Source: Alentia gelatinosa (taxonomy: Eukaryota > Annelida > Polychaeta > Phyllodocida > Polynoidae). From it: a DNA stretch of 64,000 nucleotides. Where the stretch lies: contig OX465579.1 in NCBI GenBank assembly GCA_950022655.1, positions 19,815,088 through 19,879,087 on the forward strand, given 5' to 3'. Positions 21,405-31,554 of the stretch are shown in pieces. The position numbers and the translations under genes are program-made. The notes under the pieces are model-generated. The model was not told the origin of the DNA. It saw nothing but the letters and a program-made list of their open reading frames with translations, and searched no databases. Within the stretch, counting starts at the first letter, position 1. Every line of letters starts with the position of its first letter.

Positions 21405-22260
21405 CCCTTGATTTTATATTTAAAAAAGATTACGATTAAGAAAAAAATTTACGTTCGTGACTTTTCTCATTACCTTTTGTCCACACCAAAACATGAACCC
21501 ACCACAGACCCTCCAAGCTTCCCCTCTGCTTTAAATGCGAAGCCTGAATGGAAGGGAGGGAAGGGGTGCTAATTTGCGAAAGGAGGTAGTGGGCGGGGGG
21601 GAGGGGGGGACATCAGATATCAAGAGGGCCGTGCACGAATGCAGGTTAAAAAGATATTAATGGAAATGCGTGCGGGTTCCATAGGGAATCCATAATCAGT
21701 TAGCTGGTTGTTTTACTCTGTGGGCTTGAGATCTGTTGGGAGAGTGATATTGTTGCATCTAATGGGCACCAATCATTATTATCGCCTAGATGAAAAGCAA
21801 TGAGAGACAATAAAAGGTGTGATTGGCCGGGACAATGGAGGAAACTTCAATATTTTGCCTTGGAAGGAGACTTAATTGATGCGGTAAAACGGATGTAGAA
21901 CATGTACTTGAATATTTCCCCACAGAAGAAGAGGATGGGGGTTGAATAGAAGGTGCATTGTCTAAAAATTGGCATTACACTACGGTTTCTCGTGATCTTG
22001 CAGTGACACCCTTTGACAATATGACAAGGCTCTCCTGTTTTTAAAAACTTGGAGAAACATATTTAAAATGGCAATAGTATATTTCGTCTAATAGTAAATT
22101 CCCACCCACGAAAAAAGTATGTTTAACCTTTTTATAACGTAGCATAGAGTCCATTGTTTATGCCACGAGAAACGTAGCGTTCTCGCGATGTAGCGTAGTG
22201 TCGAGATACCCAAATAGGAGAAAGAAATTGGAAGAGGGACGGTAAGGAGGGAGCAAAGTA
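21405..22260. other. No gene seen
   Basis: A G-rich run with short interruptions occurs at 21588-21610. A small palindrome-like segment with CGAGAAACGTAGCGTTCTCG lies at about 22167-22187. Confidence 0.4.
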
Positions 22261-22265
22261 GGGTT

Positions 22266-22665
22266 GGAGAGTTAATTCAGTGGTCAAAGTAGTAAACTGT
22301 AGTAACTCTAAGGTTGTAGGTCCAGGGTCCCGTTGCAGCCCCTTTCGCTGGCAGTGGTAGATTTACTGCTCTATCAAAGACCGGTCCTTCTCGTAATATG
22401 TATATGTGGTGTGAGAACTGAAAAAACTCTCCCATCGGTAAATGTGTAAGGTTTTGTCTTTTTTTTAAAAAGATCTTTTTTGACGTTTCGACTCATATAC
22501 AGTATACGATTTTCAAGCTGGGGTGAGGTTTCTACCTAAATTCATCTCATAGATTTGATCACAACCACCCGTGGTGTAAAACCAGAACGAAAAGCTGGAC
22601 ATTGTGGCAGTTTGTAAAAGTACCGTGGTGATAGACCGGATTTAAAATCAAACAAGCAATGAGCA
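22266..22665 (+). mobile_element. SINE-T, nearly full length, interrupted
   Basis: A diverged tRNA-like head (CAAGGTTGTAGG-type block, GGGTCCCGTTGCAGCC) is followed by the body GGCAGTGGTAGATTTACTGC, ATCAAAGACCGGTCCTTCTC, GGTAAATGTGTAAGG and GAGGTTTCTACCTAAATTC. A ~71 bp insertion at about 22451-22521 splits the body. It gives the longest view of the SINE-T 3' region. Confidence 0.7.
22451..22521. mobile_element. Short insertion inside SINE-T
   Basis: Interrupts the SINE-T string GTGTAAGG/GTGAGATTTC. It contains TTTTTTGACGTTTCGACTC and GATTTTCAAGCTG. A CGAAACGTCA motif with GAAAATC on the minus strand is reminiscent of 3' ends of some Penelope-like elements, but this is only a resemblance. 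Confidence 0.35.
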
Positions 22666-22689
22666 AAGTAGAAGCTGGATCAGACTAGA

Positions 22690-22925
22690 ATCCAGTCTTG
22701 TGAGGCAACAGTACATCTAGGTGTGTGGGTGGAAAGGGAGTAGGGAAAAACAAGCCGGGGTGGAGTACACATGTACAGGTACACCAAACATTCCTCCTGG
22801 CAGGTGGCCAGGTGTTCTCATGTCAGTCAGGTGTCAAGTGGTGCCTCCAGGGCTGCTCCAGGAAGAAGTAGTGAACGTGCGATCCTGTTTACGGGGGTGG
22901 GGATATGAATGCCCCAGTCTGTGGG
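22690..22925. other. No gene seen
   Basis: The 97-codon frame 22721-23014 has no domain and its end runs into a repeat. Confidence 0.4.
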
Positions 22926-22929
22926 GTTC

Positions 22930-23012
22930 TGGTTACTGGAGAACTTGCTGCGAAACAAAGTCGCCCCGTAATTTAAAGGAGAACTTGTCCCTTTATGGAG
23001 AAGTCGCTCAGT
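22930..23012 (-). repeat. Inverted relative of the 18.3-kb tandem unit
   Basis: On the minus strand it reads GCGACTTCTCCATAAAGGG, CAAGTTCTCCTTTAAATTAC, GGGGCGACTTTGTTTCGC, AAGTTCTCC. These are the building blocks of the 18288-18540 array. Confidence 0.55.
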
Positions 23013-23014
23013 AA

Positions 23015-23560
23015 TTTAGTCCTAGACATGTTCACTTGCAGGCAATATTGACATGCTCTTGTAGCAATGGCGTAGCAACAGATAAAACAAATATATTGTA
23101 CATGATGCCTTTGACTTACACTACAAACCTCATATAAGCTTATAAATAGAGGTCGTTCATACAATGCTAGGAGGGCGAGTTATCCAGTATTTTTGTCTTT
23201 TTTAAGGGAAGAAGTAAGGTGTTCGGGGAATTATTATTACCATTGCTTTATACAGGGAAAAGGAATTTTATATACTAGAAATGAAAACGTGGATATCAAT
23301 ACAGGTAAGATAGATGTTTTATCTGATGTATGAAATTTTATAATCGAGTATTCGGGTTTAAATGTGCGTTGCACTGTCTTTTATTGGGGCTAAAAGTGTA
23401 TAATTTCGTTACCACTACTTAAAATAAAAGGATACTTTTAAATGGACACTTGTCTTTATCCACTTCTCTTGTGGTTGTATATCTAACATACACACGTACT
23501 TTATAGTAGCTATTTAATCATGTGGTGTTTTTTTTCTTTGACAAAAGGAGGTTATATCAC
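23015..23560. other. No gene seen
   Basis: AT-rich, no recognised repeat and no frame above 63 codons. Confidence 0.45.
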
Positions 23561-23566
23561 ATAAAC

Positions 23567-23808
23567 ATGACAGCTTTCTACTTTACCATTGAAGTCCGTG
23601 TTTTTATTTTCAACATATTTAACAGCATTTGTCTACAACAAAGGCAATTTTATCCCCAGGCGTCATTCACGCTAATAAAACATTTGTTTGAACCTCCCTA
23701 AAAACCCTCAGCCCCACACCATAGCCGGTTTCTTACGTTTTGTTTGAGGCAGAATATTCCACATAAACAATATTTCCACTGTTCTTCTGATCCCAACCGA
23801 CATCCTTT
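23567..23808 (+). mobile_element. FAM-A MITE, near full length
   Basis: Starts GACAGCTTTCTACTTTACC, then GCTAATAAAACATTTGTTTG, CCCTCAGCCCCACACCATAG, GAATATTCCACATAAACAAT and ends TCCCAACCGACATCC. Confidence 0.75.
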
Positions 23809-24177
23809 ATTACATGTATTTATACACATTTGTATGTGTAAGTGAAATAAGATTCTTGTCTGGACTAAATCGTAAACAGGGAAGTAAATACATGTGTATG
23901 AGCCGTTTTCTCTCGATAGGACAATGCATCTCCTGACACGACATGTTTGTGCTCATATTAAAATCAAAAAAGCAATCCCAAGATCTTATCTGACTTTGTT
24001 GCACGCAAGAGGTCTGGTAAGTCAAGCGGACCAGTCAAGATGGTTTACTTCTCAGTATTCCCGGGCTAAAAATAGATCATGGTTAACTCCACGGGTGACA
24101 ACATTTAAATGTGGATATGTTACTATACCAACGATATGTTTTGTAGATATGTTTTACAATTAAATGAGAACGATGCC

Positions 24178-24345
24178 CATTTGACAGCTTACATCATATT
24201 CACAACTTAGTGAATTGTCAGGGAATTCTGGAACATATCCGAAAAAAATGGTAATTTTGACAAAAGTCAAGGAAAATTTACTCTTCTCAGGGAAAACCAG
24301 AATTTCTGGATCAACGCATAAAGAACTGACCAATTCTGACATTCT
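24178..24345. repeat. Degraded hAT-like fragment
   Basis: GAATTGTCAGGGAATTCTGG, TGACAAAAGTCAAGGAAAAT and CTCAGGGAAAACCAGAATTT form the alternating CAGGGAA / TTTTGAC pattern also seen at 24.5-24.64 and 62.7-63 kb. Confidence 0.35.
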
Positions 24346-24509
24346 CGTAATATGTGTCTATTAAAGAAAATGAAAGACCGGATGTTCAAAGGTAAGGGGC
24401 ATTGGTATGATCTGGCAGCATCGGTTTCAGTACAAAGGTTGAAAAAGGCTTATAGCAGTTTTAGGTACCATGTCTAGCCCTAAAATCTCTAAAGGGATTC
24501 ATGAAAAGG

Positions 24510-24690
24510 ACGGCTATAAGGTTTATTAAATATTAAACATTTCCTCATTTTATTTGTCAGAGATAAATAAAATTGTCGGGGAAAAGGCATGAGAGTCTGG
24601 CAATTTTGACATCCCAAATCAGTGGCAGCCCTGTAAAAGGAGGTGCATTGAGGCATGGGATTTTCCCGAATCTTCCAGGATTCCTTGTAC
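24510..24690. repeat. Degraded hAT-like fragment
   Basis: GTCGGGGAAAAGGCATGAG, GGCAATTTTGACATCCC, then GGGATTTTCCCGAATCTTCC. Same pattern as the neighbour at 24178-24345. Confidence 0.35.
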
Positions 24691-24761
24691 AGTCCGATGA
24701 TCATTTTCGAGATCAATGTAAATGCGATGGGAAAACTGTTTAATTGTTTGGGGGTATATCT

Positions 24762-24898
24762 GATCTATGCTGCGGATTGCCTCAAGGTATTATCCGGTCT
24801 ATGCTAGGGTTTGCCTCAAGGCATTACCTTGTCCATGCTGGGCAATGTCTGAAGGCATTATCCGGTCTACGCTGGAATGCTTCAAGGCATTGTTTGCC
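24762..24898 (+). repeat. 34-bp tandem repeat, four units
   Basis: Phase markers TCTATG/TCCATG/TCTACG fall at 24764, 24798, 24832 and 24866, exactly 34 bp apart. Each unit holds TGCCTCAAGGCATTA or a variant with a TGCCTT/AAGGCA palindrome. Confidence 0.85.
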
Positions 24899-24899
24899 T

Positions 24900-25220
24900 T
24901 GAATGGGTTAATATACATACATAGTTCCCTTGTCCATTCAACGAGTATAGAGCCAACACAGGACCTAGTAACATGAGGTGCGCTTGACGTTGGCGGCCAT
25001 TTTAGGAGGAGGAGGAGGATGCTCACGTAAGAGGGCGTTGTCAGCAAAGTGCACTATCATGACGTAAGTGGCGGTACTGTGTCCGGTCAGCGTTACGTCA
25101 ATCACTTCACGGCCTATTTAAGTTCTGTGAATGGTGGAGATGAGCTGACCTTGACTGAACTCTAAGCATGATTCACCGACCACCGCGCGGGGGTGGACGA
25201 GGGACCAGGTCAGAGGCTGC
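24900..25220. other. No gene seen
   Basis: Contains GGCGGCCATTTTAGGAGGAG (24990-25010), a YY1-like GCCAT-TTT context, and GTTACGTCAATCAC. No repeat recognised. Confidence 0.35.
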
Positions 25221-25228
25221 TCATATAT

Positions 25229-25455
25229 CATGGAGCCTCTTTAATAATCTAGGATCATACATGAAGACCTTTTTTCTGTTTCTTGTACAAGGGTTATCGG
25301 TTAATGATATTTAAGTCTGTTAACTAAGACAGTATAAGCCGTCCATAAGGTCATCCATTAGTGTTGAATAAAGTTGACCTACATCGTCCCTGGGTCTCTG
25401 TGGCATACAGAAAAAGATCTACATGTGCGATACTAGGTTATTAAACGGGCCCCTG
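25229..25455. mobile_element. CAGGGGCCCG-type hAT MITE, full length
   Basis: Ends are inverted: CATGGAGCCTCTTTAATAAT on the left and, on the minus strand, CAGGGGCCCGTTTAATAACC on the right. Flanks TCATATAT (25221-25228) and TCATGTCT (25456-25463) agree at 6 of 8, as expected for an aged 8-bp hAT target-site duplication. It has no coding capacity. Confidence 0.65.
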
Positions 25456-25569
25456 TCATGTCTACTGAACCGTGACTTTTAAACATTTCTTTTTATGTCC
25501 CAATAGACAATAGCAGTAGGCCTGAGTTACTTAAATGCAAATTGATCCTCAGCAAGGGTCATTTAGTAT

Positions 25570-25706
25570 TTATCCTAACAATACTCAACGATTTTTAGAT
25601 CGAATGAGTAATTACATAAAAAAAAACAGTTTATGCCACACCCCATCAAATATAATCACTCAGTGTTAAGCCTATGGATTTTTTTTCTTTATTAGGGGTA
25701 GGATAA
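25570..25706 (+). mobile_element. FB-a solo tail module
   Basis: TTATCCTAACA at the left, core AGTGTTAAGCCTATGG (about 25662-25677) and right end ATTAGGGGTAGGATAA. No hairpin lies to its left. Confidence 0.6.
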
Positions 25707-25766
25707 TGCGTAGAGCCTAGATTACGGCTTCAGGTATGGAGACTACGCATTAGGTGGATAATAAAA
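25707..25766 (+). repeat. FB-g tail end fragment
   Basis: GGAGACTACGCATTAGGTGG followed by ATAATAAAA matches the right end of FB-g tails at 16206 and 43449. It abuts the FB-a tail. Confidence 0.5.
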
Positions 25767-25769
25767 CGA

Positions 25770-26510
25770 AAAAGCTACCTCAGTAAACCAAGGCTTATAT
25801 GTACTGTGCTTATCTTGGATCATCAGGATGACTGAGATCCTGTAATAAAAATAGATGTTAAAACTCCTTTCACGTCCTATATTAGGATCATTGCGGTACA
25901 CGTTAGAACACCGTTCAAGGGACACTCAGTTGAAGGGCATTTTTCATAGTCTCACATCGTTATTTGAAAATAAACAACAGTAAGACTGCGAAAACAGCTC
26001 CTCATAAAGCCGATGTAACCTTGATTTTGCTATCAGATATTAAATCTCAAGGTTAGCATTGTTCTAGATCTGACAACGATGCATTCAACGATGGAAACCG
26101 ATCCTAGATCAGGTCCACACTACCAGGTGTGTCTTGGGGAAAGTGATACCAAGCATGAAAACTATTTTTTGTAAATATAATTTTCACACCATGGCACATC
26201 CATATTGCTGTATTCAAAGAGCTAGCAATTCACTGTTAAGTTGACGAACTGGGTGCATTCTATATCTGAAATAGGAGCCTAGAGTTGCAGTGACTGGTCG
26301 CGGAGTAGGTAGGGGTCATTCATAGGTGACACTGATGGCTAAGATTTAGTACGGCTGTGCGGGCCTGTATTAAGGTTAAGAGCATGCCTGCGGCTAACTG
26401 CCCTACTCACCATTGTGAAGGCCAGTGAGTGGCCACTGTCCTATCTGTAGGGGGCCGGCCGGGCTGGTCGGGATCCAACATGCAACTCACACAATAGGGG
26501 CGTTAATAAT
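25770..26510. other. No gene seen
   Basis: Inverted pieces TAACCTTGATTTTG and TCTCAAGGTTAG lie near 26017-26056. No long frame. Confidence 0.4.
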
Positions 26511-26517
26511 GGCTGGT

Positions 26518-26538
26518 GGGGGGGGGGGGGGGGGGGGG
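26518..26538 (+). repeat. G21 homopolymer
   Basis: Twenty-one G residues inside a GC-rich ~180 bp stretch. Confidence 0.9.
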
Positions 26539-26750
26539 TGCCCCAGCGTCACTGGAGCCTGGTGCCACCGCCCATTCCTCACACAGTCTACATTCCATGT
26601 TATATAGACCTGCTTTTTATGATTATAAATATTCTTAAAGATTTTTGTGTGTATCGATCCAACATAAATATGAAGTATCAGGTATTGCTACTCTAAGTTG
26701 CAATGTCTAATACTATTTTCTGAAAATAATCTTTCTTTGTGTTGCCCCCT

Positions 26751-26763
26751 CCCCCCCCCCCCC
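26751..26763 (+). repeat. C13 homopolymer
   Basis: Thirteen C residues after CCCCCT. Confidence 0.85.
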
Positions 26764-26779
26764 GCCCAGGGATCGGGGG

Positions 26780-26905
26780 TTTACTTCAGGGATTTTTATG
26801 TGCAGCTCCTATATGGGTAGTAAAAGAACTCTCAACTCGGTAAATGTGTAAGGGTGAGATTTCTACCTACAATCATTTCACAGTTTCTGTCAAACCCAAA
26901 GTCAG
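26780..26905 (+). mobile_element. SINE-T body fragment
   Basis: GGGTAGTAAAAGAACTCTCA, TCGGTAAATGTGTAAGGG and TGAGATTTCTACC match the SINE-T body. The head is replaced by TTACTTCAGGGATTTTTATG, the string also seen next to 63226. Confidence 0.6.
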
Positions 26906-26909
26906 TCTA

Positions 26910-27230
26910 AAAGATAATTTTGGAATCGGCATTTAATGAGGACTTAGTCTCCGGGATTGGTGGCTAAGCGGAGTGGGGCTCAACAAGGTGTGGCTCCACG
27001 GAAAGTGGCTCCACGGAAAGGGCGGCTCAACCCTGAGGGCGGATATCATGCGATCCGCACATCATCATTAGCTGCCCACCAGAGGTCGCCTCCTGCCTGC
27101 GGGCGTGGGGTGGGCCCCGCTTCCTCCTCCTGTGGGTTTCCTGTGTGTATGATTTACCTGCCTACCTGGCCACCTTCCCACGCCTGCTCCATGCCTCTAC
27201 AATGTAGCAGAGATGCAAGTTTGCCGACAA
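26910..27230. other. No gene seen; CTCF-like motif
   Basis: GGCTCCACGGAAAGTGGCTC shows a small direct repeat. CCACCAGAGGTCGC (27076-27089) is one mismatch from the CTCF core. The 130-codon frame 26957-27349 has no domain. Confidence 0.35.
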
Positions 27231-27235
27231 TTTAT

Positions 27236-27315
27236 GACGGAATTCCGATATTTCCTACACACCGGCAGTACCGTCAATGTTTATTAATGGGGCATTTCCT
27301 GTTTGGTTTTATCTT
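27236..27315 (+). repeat. FAM-H repeat
   Basis: CCGATATTTCCTACACA, CAGTAC, AATGTTTATTAATGG and CATTTCCT match 47145-47215. Class unknown. Confidence 0.45.
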
Positions 27316-27319
27316 CATC

Positions 27320-28050
27320 TCTCGTCAAATACTACGTATTAGCGTGTAATCGAGAGAAATTAGAATAGATAAATTGATTTTATTTACGGGTTTTAGATTT
27401 CCGATTTCATCCCCAGTGCTCACTTTCATTCGTGAATATAGGGTTCCCATTGTAGATCCGTCATTGAGGAGTACTCTATTTAACATTAAAAGGCAGAATA
27501 CGATGCCAAAACTGTTGAATATTATTCATTGTATAAACATTGCTTCCCCTCTACCCTCTATTATCATACCCTCTACTATCATACTTTCTACTTAGTATCC
27601 AACCTACGTTGGTATGTATTGTTTGCCCAATACAGTCTCTATACTAAATCTATAGAGCCTACACAGCCTATAAAACTTGAATTCGCCTATCGACTCGTCG
27701 GTTACGGGTTTAGTAAACTAACATGTTCGGCTCCTTCATCTGGGCACACACAATTAGTACTCCCTAAGTATATACCTGCCTCTGTAGAACTGCAACACGT
27801 CAGTGTCTTCAGAAAGCATAGCCGAGAAATGTCACGAGGCAACTGTGTTTTAGAGGTCGACAGAGGCGAATTAATCTCCTCAAATTCCATATGCACAGCG
27901 AACGACTTCCCACGCCTGCAACATGATTCCTGTTGTATTTATTTTTGTCTATGCTAACAGTGGTGAAGGGTTTCGTCTAGCGGAATAGGGCCTATTGATG
28001 TATCAGTGGAATACAGTTCATAAGTTGCAGGCACATCGCACAATTTATCT
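27320..28050. other. No gene seen; 142-codon frame
   Basis: The plus frame 27529-27957 is among the longer frames not explained by a repeat. A minus frame of 64 codons overlaps it. No signal, motif or domain is recognised. Confidence 0.3.
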
Positions 28051-28054
28051 TGAA

Positions 28055-28390
28055 AATTAAAAGCGATGTCATATTTCCGGAAACTCAATAGTATTGTAAA
28101 ACACTTTTCTGATTTTTAGAATGGGGGTCACCATCTTAGATTTTATCCAGAGATACATATAAAAATAATATTATAATAGAATATATAGAAATTCTAAAAG
28201 GCATATTTCCAGATGATAAATCTCATGTCATTCTCTTCAAACATTTGCAGAATATGATAAATGAGTAGTATGACAAATTTAAGTAAAAAAAAAAACTGTA
28301 GGTCACTGTCCTTGTGTTTGATAGAATTGAAGAAAACCATATTTTCAGTACATTTCTTATATAAACCAAACAAATGTAAATAAGCCAACA
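28055..28390 (+). repeat. FAM-I repeat
   Basis: Shares CCGGAAA.TCAATA, TGTAGGTCACTGTCCTTGTG, GAATTGAAGAAAACCATATT and CAGTA.TTTC.TATA blocks in order with 41040-41300. Class unknown. Confidence 0.5.
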
Positions 28391-28399
28391 TTACCTATT

Positions 28400-28845
28400 G
28401 GATTAGGAAAACCTGAACAAAACATAATTTACCTATAACTTGGAATTAGAATGAGTCACTAAGAACCTGGAAATCATGAGGCGGCGCAACGGAATGTTGT
28501 AGGATAAACATTCTATCTTTAATTCCCTTAACCATACTAAACCTTAATGTACAAGAAGAGGTAAATGCATACTTTATATGTTGAACATGCTCGCTAAGAC
28601 CGTGACTTGAGCTTGCCCTTCTAGAAGATCTTTTTATTCTTTAAGCCCGTTGTGTTGACCCGCCTCCACCTGGCGTGACATTTATGAAGTTCTTGCTGTA
28701 ACACAGTGCTGTCTGTTCTTCACCACTTCTACAATATGGGCGTCGTTTCATAAGTAACCTACATGTTACGGTGGCACAGGAGTGACAAAGCAAAAAAGCC
28801 TGCCCGGCCGCAGTCTCTGAGCGTACAGTTGTGTGTATAGTGATA
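28400..28845. other. No gene seen
   Basis: Ordinary sequence, no frame of note and no recognised repeat. Confidence 0.45.
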
Positions 28846-28847
28846 TT

Positions 28848-29003
28848 CTATTTATTATCCATCATTTAAGAAATATATAGGGCTTCAGTAAACCACTACC
28901 CATTGTGTTTAAGTTGTCAGAAACCATGATCTTTGATTGCGGACTTTAAACATGGGTACAGGCCTCAAAGCCGTTGATTATTAGAGGAAACAAACACTCC
29001 CAA
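28848..29003 (+). repeat. FB-g-like tail variant (FAM-M)
   Basis: Begins TTTATTATCCATC, contains AGTAAACCACTACCCATTG, AGTTGTCAGAAACCATGATC and GCCTCAAAGCCGTTGATTA. The same blocks occur at 33860-33995 and, inverted in part, at 51840-51982. Confidence 0.55.
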
Positions 29004-29009
29004 ACAGAT

Positions 29010-29485
29010 TTGTAGTGAATTTGTTGTTAGAGAGCAAAAAAATAGTCGCTACTGACAGACATAGTAGACCCTATGATGTGGCAATTACTGGTTTGAGCTT
29101 ATTCTATGAGATGGAATTAACAAGCCGAATTGACATCCAGTGTTGTACGAGTAAATCATTGATCATTCGCTTCATATAGATTATCAGTACTACTGAAAAC
29201 GCCCTGATTTTTTTTTTTTTTAAACTCCATAGATTTGCTGCCAATGAGACTGTGCCACCGCCCCCGCATTAGATATAACGCAGCTAATGGAATTATAACT
29301 AGTACCAGCGGAACGGCAGCGCCGGGTATAAGCGGTCATATATGACGCATTTTGTTTAATCTTGTTTTACGATTGACTGCCATGTTGGTCGTAGTGAACA
29401 GGGTGGTGTGCGCGTCGGACGCACAGCTGCAAGTCCACACAATATTTCAGTAATCAGTTCACGTATAATCACATTTACAAAGTTT
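29010..29485. other. No gene seen
   Basis: A T-run followed by AAACTCCATAGATTTGCTG at 29209-29240 may be a decayed reversed foldback tail. Otherwise nothing recognised. Confidence 0.35.
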
Positions 29486-29491
29486 ATTATT

Positions 29492-29600
29492 CAGAGATGG
29501 CAGCTTTCCACCTTTCCGTGCAAATCCTTGTTTTCATTTCCATTTCTGTAAGTTTTTGCCTGAGTAAAGCAGGTATAACACCATTTGAGCCTTAACATAA
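29492..29600 (+). mobile_element. FAM-A MITE, 5' fragment
   Basis: A clean 5' end CAGAGATGGCAGCTTTCCAC, then CCTTGTTTTCATTTCCATTT and TTGAGCCTTA. Useful for defining the family terminus. Confidence 0.7.
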
Positions 29601-29604
29601 TTAT

Positions 29605-30085
29605 TAGTTACTCGAACACAAAAGAATAGAAACCTATTCACTATTTTGATATATGAATTGATCCAAGACAGGATAAGATCAAACTCGGAAAGAAACCGTT
29701 GCTGAAAACTGACTTCTGTACTTGGTTGTAGAGGAAGTCGATTACCTCCAAAGCGGGAACTTCCTATGCTTTTTGCAGAATGATTTTTAAAAAAAAGTTA
29801 TCTAATAAGAAAGCCAGACTCCCAGACTAAAGAAATATAAAGCGCCAGAACCCAGGCAATATTTCTTGTGGTTCACCGATTTGTTGTCCAGCTGTATTAG
29901 GCGCGGGTATGGTCGCCTGACCTGTAATGGATGGGCAGGTAGACATCACCACATCATAACAAGACCCACTGTATGAGGAGCTGCTCGTTGGCATGGCAAC
30001 TTAGCAGCAGGGGGCCTGCCTTAAGGTTGACTGGGTCCATTGCGGGGGCAGGGTGGAAATGTCTTTCTATGAAGCAGAGGTGGAC
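29605..30085. other. No gene seen
   Basis: No repeat recognised, no frame of note. Confidence 0.45.
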
Positions 30086-30087
30086 TA

Positions 30088-30318
30088 GTTATATGTTATA
30101 GCATCTTTTTAGTAAGTAGTTAGTATGTTATAGCATCTTTTGAGTAAATCATCACCTTTTGAGCAGTAGTTAGTATGTTATAGCATCTATAGAATAAGGT
30201 ACCACCTTTTTAGGTGTAGGTAGTGTTATATCATCTATATGATAAGGTATTGATCACTGTTTTAGGAGTAATTGATATGTTATAGCACCTATACATAAGG
30301 TATCATTACTGAGGAGGT
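30088..30318 (+). repeat. ~50-bp degenerate tandem repeat
   Basis: GTTATAGCATC or variants recur at about 30095, 30127, 30177, 30225 and 30279. Later units add ATAAGGTA and TTTTAGG blocks. The spacing drifts from 32 to 54 bp. Confidence 0.7.
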
Positions 30319-30370
30319 GCGTTTATAGTTAGAATGAGGGTACAGAGTGATTGCCAGCACTGCCATTACC

Positions 30371-30560
30371 CGCCAGGAAATTCTAAGATAGCGCCACTGT
30401 TGTCGGGGAACAACCGCTCTTATTGTTTATTATAATCCATTGATAACTGCACCGGTCACCTAAAGATGTTTTAGGCGTCGAGAGCAAGATGGCTGCTTCC
30501 ATAACAGAATAGCAGTCTACTCTTATGCCCCATGGATATATAAAATTGCATTGCTTTGAA
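30371..30560 (-). repeat. FAM-K repeat, inverted copy
   Basis: On the minus strand it carries TATGGAAGCAGCCATCTTGC, GCAGTTATCAATGGATTAT, AAGAGCGG and ACAGTGGCGCTATCTTA, in the same order as 60990-61195. Confidence 0.6.
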
Positions 30561-30564
30561 GCCA

Positions 30565-30920
30565 TACAGCCGTATGTGAGTATTCACCATTAAATGGGAG
30601 AACAGGGCGAATGTACATGTGTATTGTTGATGATTCAAGTACAGACATGTTTATACTTATTTATACATGCACCTGTCTCCTTGTTACGTGTCCAGGTATA
30701 GGAAACGTCAATTCGTAGTCTTTGCCGTGGCAGCTGTTATGACAACCATGTTACTGGCAGAATTAGCAATACTCCGGTTCGGATCACGGTCAGGTTGATG
30801 TAACGTTAGAATCAAGCTCACAGGAAGATGTGAAATTGTGGTGGGCTTTCACTAAAATATCACATAGACATAGCTTTGTGTGTTTGGGTAGTTTAACGTC
30901 CTTTGCGTATCGCATGAGAC
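30565..30920. other. No gene seen
   Basis: Nothing recognised. Confidence 0.45.
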
Positions 30921-30926
30921 ATGACA

Positions 30927-31166
30927 TATACTGTAGAACGACCTGCCCATGCTGTACATGTTACAAAATGAGATGATAATTTACATTTCTTACGGAACGA
31001 GCTGTGTACAGGTCGTTCTATATTCATTGTGTACCCGAAATTACTCAAAATGATTACCTTAATTTGGTCTAACAACTAATGTTGCAGTTGACGCACATGA
31101 AACAGCATTTGTATGTCATATGGTGAAACAGTGCTTATTTACGGTATATACGTCATGGTTATATAA
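30927..31166. mobile_element. Foldback element FB-c, copy 3 (shortened hairpin)
   Basis: Starts TGTAGAACGACCTGCCCATG and ends GTCATGGTTATATAA. The first arm is present (ACAAAATGAGATGATAATTT) but most of the second arm is missing after GGAACGAGC, so the hairpin is deleted. Confidence 0.65.
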
Positions 31167-31194
31167 TGAGACATATTAGCCTTCATGATGATAT

Positions 31195-31425
31195 CAGTAG
31201 CTGAACACGTAATCCCAAGATTGTCGGACTTTGTGGGTTCGAGTCATACTGCAGCCACTTTTCTCCTTCCACCCCCCCCCCCCCCCCCCAGCAGTGTTAG
31301 GTTTACGGCTATATCAAAGGCCAATCCTTCTCCTACCATGTCTATGTGATATGGGAAGTAAAAGAAATTCAAGCCTTGGTAAATTCATCTCATCGATGCG
31401 GTCAAACTCAAATTCTATTAGAACA
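31195..31425 (+). mobile_element. SINE-T with internal C18 expansion
   Basis: B box GGGTTCGAGTCATACT, then CAGCCACTTTTCTCCTTCCA, a C18 tract (31272-31289) where other copies have a short ATCCCC, then AGCAGTGTTAGGTTTACGG. The 3' body is present to about 31425. Confidence 0.7.
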
Positions 31426-31504
31426 TATTGAATGTTAAACTACCCAAACAAACAAAACCGTTGAAGTTTCAATATACGTTTTAGTATTTGACATCCCAAG
31501 TAGG

Positions 31505-31552
31505 TTCAAAATGAAAACCTGAACGACGGTGAGCGATATTTGTGCAATTTTT
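31505..31552 (+). repeat. FAM-N short repeat
   Basis: TCAAAATGAAAACCTGAA, then GGTGAGCGATATTTGTGCA matches 44797-44843 at about 40 of 47 positions. Confidence 0.45.
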
Positions 31553-31554
31553 GA

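Noticed and set aside
27529..27957. 142-codon frame
   Set aside because: No domain, an opposing 64-codon frame overlaps it, and the length is reachable by chance in 64 kb.
30088..30318. CRISPR array
   Set aside because: Repeats are degenerate with spacing drifting from 32 to 54 bp, and the genome context is eukaryotic.
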